Position numbers and translations under genes: made by a program
The notes under the pieces: model-generated
Databases searched by the model: none
Told to the model about the DNA's origin: nothing
What the model saw: the letters and a program-made list of their open reading frames with translations, nothing else
Assembly: GCA_017506865.1 (NCBI GenBank)
Contig: JAFCMP010000268.1
Span: 496,001-560,000, forward strand
Origin: Tribonema minus
Taxonomy: Eukaryota; Sar; Xanthophyceae; Tribonematales; Tribonemataceae
Direction of reading: 5' to 3'
Length of the DNA stretch: 64,000 nucleotides
In this document: positions 41,501 to 53,500 of the stretch, one piece after another
Position numbering within the stretch: the first letter of the stretch is position 1
Layout of the letters: each line of letters begins with the position of its first letter

Positions 41501-44500
41501 GACATTAGTTCACTACAGTCCACGGTGCTCAGACTGTGGCCAATGCTGATGGCAGATGCTAACGCTAACCCTAGGGAACGTGCTGTACAGCTCGATCAGT
41601 TTTATGTTTACTTCTGCAATGGCTGGGGGCAGTACGTGTGTATAGAGAGCTGCATCCAGATTCCGCGTTCATGTGGATGAGAGATTGATTTTCCAACGCG
41701 TGCGTACAACCCAATAGCGCTGAATTGAAGCAACGCCGTCAACATCACCTCCATGATTATCAAGTTGGAGTTCAGTGTTGGCGGCCCTGCCCAGCATGAG
41801 CTGCTGCACTGAGGTGGCACATCAGCTACATGCACTTTGCCAGCATTCTGCGTTCCGTATCTTTCAACATTACTAAAAGCATCATCAGCCGGTGCAGGGG
41901 AAGGTAACCCTAACTCTCACCCTTACTATAAGACATAGAAGTACACACTACATCTGCTGCACTCGGAGCGCACCCTTCTCTGTGTGTATATCCGTGCCGT
42001 ATGCCCTTGCATGTATGTGGTGCATGTGGTCACGCACTTCCAAGCGTCACTGCGTGTGAATCGGCCCTGGCTCGCCGCCAGACTCAAGCAGTGCTCATCC
42101 GTGTTTCACGTCACTCTCAGATTATACAGCAGCAAGCAGTGCTCATATCTGGTCACTGTCATGCACGAATGTATGTATGGTGCAGGTGCCGCGTCGCAAC
42201 CACGCACAGGCCATCCGTCGTTCCGCATTCAAGAACAGGTGAGCCCCACCACAGTGCTCAGCTCAAATTCAGTGCTCAGCTCGTACCGTTGCTTTGGAGT
42301 TCGTCTTTTAAGCAGCTGTGGTGCGGTGTGCTTGAATTGCGAAATTCTCCAGCTGCAGTGAGTTCAATTCAAGTAGCTGTGGTGTGGTGTGGTTGAATCG
42401 TTGAATGCTCACTGCGAGCCTCAGCGCTCATATCAGACCCCTGTCCCCCGGACGTTTGCGCTGCGGCGGTGGTATCAGAAACAAGCTGTTTACCAGAACA
42501 GACTCGTTAGGGCTGATGGAGCTCAAACCCCAGTGCTCAGCCGAAGCCTTCCCTCCCAGCTGCGCGCCCTACCAACTGTGGCGGTAATGCGCCCTAACCC
42601 TAACTCTAATTTAACCCTAACCCTAACCCTATACCTCTGCACGATGTATCAAATGAGATGCTAATCCATGCGTCAGCGAGAAGGCCGCGTGCTCAAAACT
42701 TCAACTGGGTGGCCACATGCGGCGAAGGCACTAGACCAGACTTGAACTAGAACAGGCGTGTCATGCCTGAAGGGTGCGCCAGTTGTTGCTGTCGAGGCTT
42801 GTCCTGAAGAAATGTGTGCGCTCCGCTTGTGCGACTAGTACCTGAATACACTTATTGGCACACCTGCGCGCCGCAAACCCCAATCGCCAACGAGCGCTGC
42901 TGCGCTGCGTCCGCTGAGATCGCTCGACTGCAAGTGTGACGCCCTACCATGTCTCTCGCACACCTGGTTCGCCACCAGCAAAGCTGACGGAGTTGACAGG
43001 GCAGCGCTGTACGATGGCTGGCGTGCCGACAATAACCCTAACCCCTAACCCTGGGCGTAGCGCAGTCATGCTGTGGATGCGGCTGTTCTTCAGGGTACCT
43101 CTTACGTGCCGCGCTTTCGCAGCGTCGCTACTGTACACACTGCGAAGCACACGTCAGAACACACTCCACCTGGCACCTTGAAGTGTTGCCAACTGCACTT
43201 CAACTTCGCCATTCAACCGCAGGGGCCAGGTGTACAGCGACCTGGGCGTCTCGATGCGTTGCGACCACTCACCACTGCAGCTGTGACGGAGTGTCACTTT
43301 GTCGAAGTACTGCCAGCCGCACTTCAACTCCACCCATCCAACCGCAGGGGCCAGGTGTACAGCGACCTGGCGTCTCGATGCGCTGCGGCCGCGACGGTGA
43401 CGCTCCACTACCTGAAGACAGGGGGTACTGTACACACTGCACATGTCTGAATACACTCCACTACCTTGCAATGTAACATCAATGAAATTCTGCCAACCGC
43501 ACTTCACCTTCACAACCCGACCGCAGGGGCCAACAGCGATCTGGGCGTCTCGATGCGCTGCGGCCGCTGCGACCACTCTTATTGCGACGGTGACGCTCCA
43601 CTACCTGACGACCAGGGGGTACTGTTCACACTGCGAAGCACACGTCAAAAATACACTCTACCTACCTCTGAGTGTCACCTTATTGAAGTGCTTGCCAACC
43701 GCACTTGAACTTCACAGGGGCCAGGTGTACAGCGACCTGGGCGTCTCGATGCGCTGCGGCCGTCGCGACCACTCCACCGCGACGGTGACGCTCCACTACC
43801 TGACGACCGGGGGCGCTACACTGCGCTGGTCCGTGCGCCGCGCCGAGTTCCTCGTGCCCGTCATGGTGGTCATCAAGGCGCTAAGGGAGATTTCAGACAG
43901 GTGCGCCCCAAAATGTTCATACCACTCCATGTCACCCAGAGCTCTACAATCTTCTGATTCTTTTTCATTGATAAATCAGATGCGCGTGGCGACCCTCAAA
44001 TTTGCCAGGCAGGTAGAGTTCGTGTGGGAGCTCAATGCAGAAGTACAGTTCCTCGTGCCCATCATGGTCGTCATCAAGGCGCTGCGGGAAATTTCCGACA
44101 GGTGCGCCTCAGAATTTTCTGTCAGGACGCGCAGAAATTTCCGTTCGCTGCGCGAGGTACCCCCCCCAAATCTCCAGGTAGAGTTTGTTCTAGGAGCACA
44201 AAAACAGTGACTCGTGCCGGTCAGTGTCCATCAAAGGCGCGACAGGTGCGCCTCAAGATTTCGTCGGTACGCGCAAAAACTTCCAGGCGCACTGGGATCT
44301 CAATGCAGTTCTTTGTGCAGGTCATAGTCGTTGCCATGGTGCTGCGGGAAGTTTTTGACAGCTGCGTGTGCAGCGTTCCAACGGGTGCACTTTCGGGGCC
44401 CAGAGAGTTGCAGCTCCTAGAGTCCATCTGGGTACACGAGGTGTGAGAACGCATGGAGTCCACTTGGGGTTCAACTGGACTCTAAGTACCTGCAGCCAGT

Positions 44501-47500
44501 GCATCCGCTTGCGAGTGTACTACGTTGTCGGCTGACCTTTCGCTGATCCAATGCACAGTTCTACATAGTTCCTTTTGACAGTTACAGTCACGGCACTGTG
44601 ATATTTCCGACAGGTGCGCCTCGTGACCCCAGCCTGTCAGGTGCACGTCATGGCTTGTGACCGCAGCTCGCCAAGTGCGCATCGTGAGACACTCGTCGGC
44701 ACGCTGAGGTACCTTTAGTCTCAAAATGACGAACAATTCATGAAGGGTGCTTCGGCTGTTGCTGGTGTGCTGAGTGCGAACTTTCGCCATGTAATTCTCA
44801 ACGGTCCATGGCACCTGCATCAGCTCATGAATGTTCCTCCAGTTCATGTAATTCTCAACGGTCCATGGCACCTGCATCAGCTCATGAATGTTCCTCGAGT
44901 TCATGGCTTTGGGCGCCGTTTCTGCAAACATCAATGTGGGTCTATCTGGTGAGGGGGGAGGAGGGCATTGTAAGTTCTCACATGCGGGTTGTAGGATCGA
45001 TACTTGCACCCATGCCCATCCCTGTATTTACTTCAACTCTTTCTGGACGCCGCTCACTTGCCCCTGTGTTTTAACTTCAACTCTTTCTGGAAAACTGTTT
45101 TGTCATTGCTCTGTACAACCGCGTCCTGGCGGGCTACCCCCTTTCCCAGCTTAAACGTCTCTCACCTAAACGTCAAATTCTGAGTCATTTTGAGGCTTCG
45201 CTTGACAGGGAGCTGCACTAGCGCGTGCTCCTGGCTTTCTCAAGCTCAACTCCTTTAACCTCTATGCGAACTTTGGTTCACTGCTGGTCATCGCTGAACA
45301 GGGAGCTCTACGAGCGCGTGCTGGCGGGCGACACCGCAAATACGCAGCTGGCGGCGCGGCTCGAGGTCCTGCTGCTCGATGCTGCAAGGTGAGGCATGCG
45401 CTATCGCCTGTACATACCCTCCAAGGCGCAAGCTATACATACCCTACACATACCCTCCGGAACACACTTCTTTATGCAATGCTGCTGCTCGATGCTGCAA
45501 GGTCAGTCACGCGTTGACTCTTGTACATACCCTCCGGTGCATACCTACGTGTGCGATGATATGCCTGAACCGACCTTTGCAGGCATGTGAAGTACTACGT
45601 CATGCCTTGCCATGACATGAGCCTAGGAGGAGAGATGTTTTGGGTTCACGGACAGGTGGCAGCAGTGTGTATGTCTGCAGGTGAGACTTGCATCACCGCA
45701 TGTGCGTGCCATGAGATACATACCTACGCTCTGACGTGTGGGGTCTCACCCCTGAGGGTACGCATGCGCACAAGCAGTACCTGGCGTCCCTGGGGTATGC
45801 TTTCGTGTCATCTTCCTCAGTATACAGTAGACATAGTACACACATGGGATGGTATCATTGCATGCTTTCCAAATATATATGTTTGACTCGTGGCCAATGA
45901 CTGCAGCAGCGGCGACCACGGTCATTTGTGGAAGCATTCAATTTGACGGCTAACCACACCTTGTCTCTAGAGCTCTACGATCTTTTGATTCGTTTTTCAT
46001 ATATAGAACTCACACATTGTCCATTTGTCTGAACTTTTGCTGCCAGAGTGGGGCTGAACACGCGCGAGCAGTGCCTGGCGTTCCTTGGGTCATGTTTCGT
46101 CGTCGTCTCACGCAGTATACATTGTACATAACATACATGACATGTAACGTTGTGTGTTTTCTCCATTCTGATGCTGCCAGAGTGGGGCTGCACACGCGCG
46201 AGCAGTGCCTGGCGTTCCTGGGGTCGCGCTTCCGCGCCGTCGGCAACCGCACCGACGTGCACAGCGACCTCGCGCTCGGCATCGAGATCATCAACAGGTA
46301 TGTATGTATGATGTGTTTCGTGACACATACTTGTTTACCCTAACCCAGTCTCTTGCGAGGTCGCCTCGGCGTTGAGATCATCAACAGATATGATTTGTTT
46401 TTATCGAGATGCCTCGAAGTACTTGCTTTTGCATGGACGCGCACAGCGACCCCGCCCTCAGCATCGCGATCATCAACAGGTTTGTACATACTTCAAGAAG
46501 TATGTATGATGAAATCATCAACTGGTACTAATGTATGATGTGATCAGTGATACATGCTTGCTGTTGCACCGACGCGCACAGCGACCTCGCCCTCTGCGTC
46601 GGGATCATAACAGGTATGTACACGTGTATGGTGAAATCATTAACCAGTACGTATGTATGATGTGTTCAGTAATACGTGCTTGCATTGGAATGGATGCTCA
46701 CAGCGACCTCGCCCTTGGTGTCGAGATCATCAACAGGTATGTATGTATGAGGTGTTTTGTGATAGATACTTGCGTACGCCAACATAAATACGCTAACACA
46801 GTCTCTGCGAGGTCGATGGAGGCGCAAGAATTCAAACAAGCTGTGGATCGTGGGGTCAGGGTTGGGGTTCGGGTCACATATCAGCAACAGGTAGGCAGTA
46901 TGATGATTGAGTGATGCATACTTGCATTTGCATGAATGCGCAGAGCGATCTTCTCCTTGGCGCTGATATCATCAACAGGTACATGTGTACTGTTTGATGG
47001 TGCTTGCTTATGGCATGCAGAAGGTCGTATGACCAATACTCCGCTGGGTGCCTTGGCTCAATGAGTTATTGCTCAACAAATTATTGCCCACTAAGGGCGC
47101 GAAAGACATATCATGGCCAGCATGTGTACTACCGCAGAGGGTGTGGCCTCTAGTCACGCAATAAAGCTGTTTAGACTGTGGATTGTACTGGATACGATCA
47201 TGCAGCGCCGTCTCTCCAGCAATGGCCTCGTTCAACATACCTACCCTTCTGGTGTGTCATCATCATCATCATCATGCGCATTTGTATCGTTCAGTAGTTG
47301 TGACAGGGGCTCCAGTAGCTGTGACATGTTACAGCAAACGGCTTCAGACACAGCTGCTTATTTTATTCATTGACACGGTGCTGACAGCGCAGTGACATTT
47401 TCTGCCTGGCGTACGCATCAACACGGGGCAACGCTCAGCATATGCATCAACATGCACTGGGCAGCGCTGAGCATACTGAATTCACATAGCCCCAAAATTG

Positions 47501-50500
47501 GCGGCACGCGAGCTGCTGTTGTGAGCGGCATCTTGCAGTGCGCCTTTCAAAAGCATGAAGGTGACGTCATTCCTGGGGGAAGGGCCACCAGAAGCATCGT
47601 CATAATTGAGATTAGATGCAACTCAGTAAGATCAAAGACACGCAGCAGCGCTCAGCATGCCTGTCCCCACCACACGTTTCGTGTGCAGGCACGTGCTGGT
47701 GCACTTGAAGCGCCACGAGGACAAGCAGGAGACGCTCCTGCACATGCTCAAAAAGGTGACTCTCCACTTGCGAATGGCATGCTCGTTCAAGTGCTTGCAC
47801 ACATGTTTTTTCCCCGTTTGTTTGCGCTGCCACGTGAGACCACTGTCGTCTTGCTGATCTAGCCCTACTCTAACCTGAATCCTCATGCTCAGCAGGAGAC
47901 GCTCTGCACATGCTCAAGAAGGTGACTCTCCACCTGTGAAAACACCTTGTGCGCATCGACCCATGCTGTTTCCCAGCTTGCTGCTGATTTGTGGCTTAAA
48001 GTGATGCAACGCTTGTCTTCGCGTGCTAGACCAACAGAACTTAATCGCGATCCGACCGAAAGTTGATCCTTAACTTCAAGCAGGAGACGCTCCTGCTTAA
48101 GAAGGTGGTTCACAGGTGCAGCGACATGCTCATGGACTTACATGCTGTCTTAAAACAGAGTTTGGAGTAAGTATTATATTACTGATGCCGCTGAGCTTTC
48201 CTGCTGTGTCTGCTGCGCTACTGCCACTTCTACACGTGATCATGGTGGCCTTCACATTGGGCGGTGTTGTTGAGGGGATGATCACCTTGGCTTCCTGGCA
48301 TTTCCGCTTTTCGTCGCCGCCGCTGTTGCTACTGCTGCTGCTGCTGCTGACGCGCTGCTGCTGCCGCTGCCGCCTTGCCCCTGCCAGCTGTACACGTTTG
48401 CGCAGGGCGGCTGCCGTGAGGACAACGCCGATGCGCTCAGCAATCACGAGCTTCTTCTGGTGAGTTAGTGCCTGAGTGCTTCAGTAATTGCTTCAGTAAC
48501 AGAGTAACAGACGGTTGCCGCGAGGACAACGCCGGTGCGCTCAGCAACCATGAGCCTCTTCTGGTGAGTGAGTGAATAAGTGTATGAGTGCTTGACTGCT
48601 TGAAGTTATTGCGAGCACAACGCGAACGTCGCGCTCAGCAGCCATCAGCGTTGTCTCGTGAGTCAATGTGTGAGTCAATGTGTGAGTGACTTGGTGTTGA
48701 GAGACTGCCGTAAGGACCATGCAGACAATGCATCAGCAGCCACTTCTTTGTCCTGGCTAGTGAGCGAGTGACTGAGCGCTGAGTGGCTGCCATCAGGACA
48801 ATGCGGACGCACTCCAGCAATCGTGCTGGTGGATGCGCGGGTGAGCGAGTGAGTGAGTGAGTCGGTGAGCGAGTCAAATCCTGCTGTTGGGGTACTGATG
48901 AGTGAGTGCACTGCACCTGCAGCCTGAGCACCTCTTTCTCATGTACATGAAGGCAAAGCTGTTTGACGTACTTCTGATGCTGTGCGCAACATGTACACGA
49001 ATGTTAATCCTGTATGTTTATGCACTGACATGCAGCCTGGACACCTGTTCGCCATGTACATGAAGGAAAAACCACATGACATGCTGGCCTAAACACACTT
49101 ACAGGTACTTCAGAAGTATCATTGCTTTGATTGCATTCAGCTCTCTGTTGTCTAACATGTTTCCGCTTCACGTCATGCCTTTGCGCAGCCCGGGCACCTG
49201 TTCACCATGTACATGAAGGAGAAGCTGTTTGACGTGCTGGTCAAGGTGCGCAGCGAGCTGTTGAAACAGTCGCGCATTGACGTCGCCAAGGCGCTTCTCG
49301 CGGCACAAGACCCGAAGACCATCATCAAATTGGTGGACAGGTGAAAGAATAACCAGTTGATTTCATGAGCTATCAATGTACATGAATGAATTCATGAAGT
49401 ATGAAAGCAGTCACGCATCGACGCTGCCAAGGCGCTGCTCGCGGCGCAAGATCCGAAGAGCATCACCAGCTGGTGGACAGGTGAAGGGTTTCATGAATTA
49501 TGAATGGAGAAGTATGTTAATGATTTTAGAAACTCATGAAGCAGCGAATCGGTGTCGCCAAAGCGCTGCTCGCTGCGCAAAGACTCAAAGACCATCATCA
49601 AGCTGGTGGACAGGTGGATGAATTCATGAAGTATGAATGTTCATGAATGATATCATAAAGTGATGTATGCTCTCATACCCTCTTTTCAAAGGTGAACACT
49701 TGTGGAAATGAAGAGCCTTGTTACATCAAGAGTATGTGCCTTGTACTTTGAGCCTTCTATGTTGCAGTTTTGCAGTACTGTTCTGCGCAGGTATGGTGTG
49801 GGCACCAGTACATCCCCCCCCCCCCCTCCCCCGCTCTTCAACCCGATTGAGACCCCCCTCACGTTTCCCTCTGCGCAGGTACGGCATAGGCACCGGGCAG
49901 CGCATGGCCTCATTCCTCTCCACTGGCAACATCACCACGTCCACCGGGCTCGACCTTATGCAGGTTAGTGGCTGCAGCATGTCTCAGCGTCTGGGTAGGT
50001 ATGCGGCGATAGCAGCATGCCTCAGCGCTTGCGGTAGGTTTGAAGCGACTGCAGCTAGCAGTGACCAACCCCTGATTCGGCATCACGCCTGTAGTTGGTC
50101 AGTGTTGACATCGTGATTCATACTTCAGATTTGAACAGTAGTGGCACACGAACTTTGTGCCTGTCCGTGACTGCAGTTCAGCAGTTTCACGTTAACTGCG
50201 TGTGCATCCATTCATTTCATCATTGATCCGTGAGTCTGGTCTGGTTCTAAAATCGACCAAATACCTCCGCTCTGTTCAATCGCGCTGAGGCGGCAGTGCT
50301 CCCGACGATCGCAAGGTTCCGCTACCATGCACTTGTCAGCCATACACACAGCCCATGTATGTATGATGCAGGGCAGCCGTTTGCCTTAGGTTAGGAAGAG
50401 GGCAAGGGTTAGGATTAGACACTGTGAACAGCTCCGGCACTGCCCAGCCAGTGGTTGCGTTTATGAAAATTACAATGGGCACAGCAACAATAGTTCATGC

Positions 50501-53500
50501 TGTTGTACATCAGGGTTAGGGTTAGTGCGGGCCAGCGGCATTAGGGTTAGGGTTAGTGCAGGCCCGCGGCTTTATCAGTGTGTACCGCTTGCTGCTCACT
50601 TTGAATTGGAGTGTTGGAGACAAAAGACGCAAGTCACGGTCTTCGCATTGCCGCAGGCTAGCGATTCACGAGCGTACCGCTTACTGCATGTATGTGCGTA
50701 GAAGTATACTTCGAAGTGTCATCACAAGTAAACGCAAATGATAATTTTAAATACATGTGGTTTTCAATGCTGCAGGCCAGCGGTTTCACGGTGGTGGCGG
50801 AGCGCATCAACATGCTGCGGTACCTGAGCCACTTCCGCTCCGTGCACAGAGGGCAGTTCTTCACCACCATGAAGACGACGGCCGTGCGCAAGGTACGTAC
50901 GCATGTACTTCAAAGTATGTACTTCAAGTATAGAAGTATGTTTTGGATCGTATGCATGTATGCGTACGGAGGGCAGCTCTTCACCACCATGAAGACGACG
51001 GCTGTGCGCAAGGTATGTATGTATGTATACGTTTTCATTTGCATGCAGGCATGTGTGTGTTGGACATTATGTTCCAGTATGATCTGTGCAGTTGCTGACT
51101 ATACTACGCGTAGAGTCTCTCCATACGATCTTGATATTCCGCTAAAATCGCAACTGAATCGACTTCTGATGATTTCCATCACGTGTGAAGTACCTTGTCA
51201 GCTGGGTAGCAAGCTTGCGGACCAGCTGCGTCAGCATGGTCATTTGCTGATGCCAGCAGTGACCTTGCGCACTACGCACCAGCTGAAATTGCTTGTCCGA
51301 AAAGCGTAAGCCAGCATTCGTCGCACGTAGCTTGGGAGGTGTGCAGGCTTTGCCACACGTGCTGTACCTTGAGAGCGCGCCCCCTTCAATGCGCTGCACA
51401 GGTTGAGCGCTGCTGCCGTTTTAGGGTTTGGGTTTGGGTTAAGGTAAGGGTTAGGGGGCTCCTGTGCCCTTACCAAATGATGCCCCCCGTATCTTCCTCA
51501 CTCATACATATCTACATGCCCGCACACGTGCCACATGCATGTGCTGAGCGCTGGTGCTTCTTGACATTTTGGGTCCTCCTGTGTTGCGTGCTTTCGCAAA
51601 CTGATGCCCGCTGGGTGTTGCTCACTCTCGTGCCTACATACCTACATACCTGGCCGCACGTGTGCGGAGCGCTGCTGCTGCTGCCCCTCTCATGCCTACC
51701 TACCTGACCGCACATGTAACCATGCGTGAAGTGTGTTGCAGTGCTCGCGACTAGTCCCGCGCGGGCTGCAAACATCCAACTGCAAGTGCGTCACAAAGTG
51801 TCTTCTGAAATTGCGTTAACAAGCTGCTTTCGTGTGTGCTTTACGTGTGTGTTGGCTGCAGTTGCTGCCTGAGAGCTGGGGGTTTCTGTGCCCCGTGCAC
51901 ACCCCCGATGGCGCCCCCTGCGGCCTGCTCAACCACATGGCCGCCGAATGCCAGGTACTTCAAGTATCAGTCGCAAAGTTTTTCGTTCCGCGTATTGGTT
52001 CGATGGCGCCCCCTGCGGCTTGCGTAACCAAATGGCCGCTGAGTGCCAGCTACTGCAACTATGTACTTGAAGTATTGCCACGAAATGTTTGTTCCTTGTA
52101 TTGGTTCGCCCCAGCGGCTTGGCCTAGGCTTTTCAAGCCTAGAAACACATTTGAAGTACTTCTACATGTAATTTAGCTTGTTTGCCGTTCCTACGCCACA
52201 CGTCGAGCTATGTACTTTTCACTGAGCTATGTACTTTTCACTGACGCCCGCTGAGGGCGCAAAGCAGCCCACATGATGGATGTCAAGCTTGCTACCATGG
52301 TTTCTACTTGAAATGTGCCTACAGTGATGTGCATCGATGCGCATCGACGATCACGCATATGTCGAAAATGCAACTTGTTCAACTTGTGCCGTTTAACATG
52401 CCAGTGTCGTGCCACCAAGTGCCAATGCTGACGCTGCTCTCTGCACCGCCGTTGCTGCTGCGCGTTGCGATGGTTAGGTAGTGGCAGCTGCCCCGCCGCC
52501 AATCAAGTCTGACAAGGGGACCCTGGAGCAGGTGATACTTCGTGCATTGCATGCAGAGCTTCAGCTTGATATTGCTGAGATGGGAGCGTTGCTGTTGAAG
52601 TTCAGGAGCAACAGTGCTCCAAGAAGCGAGGCGTCAAGACGCATGTGATCTGCCTTGGCGCCCCAGACACACGTCCATAGTCGCATGTATCTATCTTGAT
52701 GGTGCATATGCGTTGTTTCCGTTCCGGCATGTGGAGCATGTCCTGATGGATATCATTGAACGTGTGAGGAACGCTCCATGAAGTTTCTGACAGCGCAGCA
52801 GCAGAGTGGATCTGACACCAGTAAGCTTTGGTGCGGCACACTAAATTTTTGAAGCCACGTACAGCTGACCATTACTTGCGCTGCCATTCTCTCGCGCAAA
52901 TGTGTGGGCTGCAACTAGCTATGAACTGCAAGCTGAAGTTCCAAATCGGATTGCACTGCGATTGCTTAGAAGCAAAGCTGCAGTATGCCTTTGACGCCAA
53001 TCCGCCGTTGCTCTGCAGCCGCCTGTCCCCGTACTTCACCTGTGAAGGACGTGTATTTAACGGTGTATTTAACGGTGTACATGCGCTGTAGGCGGTCGCT
53101 ACGGCATATCCTGGTGATTCTGGACATGGCGCCAGCTTGAAGGCGTACATTTGCATTTCCGTTCGTGTATGTGGAGCATGCGACAGCGGATGCCATTGGA
53201 GTGTGAAAGCACCGCTTCATTAAGGTTATCAAACTTCAAGTGCACAATTGCAAACGTCAACTGCACGATGAACTTGGCCACCATACACGCGTCTTGGCTC
53301 TCCCTGCAGCAGCACCATGGAACTTCTTGTTTCTGACGTGTGTACACACACTTGCTGTATCTTTTTTGCTGTGGCAAATCCTTGTGTCTCTGGGCATGAC
53401 GCCGTCCGGCATTGAATATACTTCTAATAGAACTGTTTGCTATCTTTCTGGAACCTTAACTGCATAACGGGTTGGACACCTATGCGCCTTGGCCCTGCAG

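Noticed and set aside
43443-44210. 255-codon ORF spanning Pol I intron 3 ghosts and exon 4
   Set aside because: It reads ghost copies and intron in a frame that matches the subunit only from 43718. The upstream part is a chance open reading through decayed repeats.
46298-46980. Regularly spaced repeats resembling a CRISPR or satellite array
   Set aside because: The repeated part is a decayed exon edge plus donor of the adjacent gene, with variable spacing and stepwise decay. The context is a eukaryotic intron and there are no cas genes.
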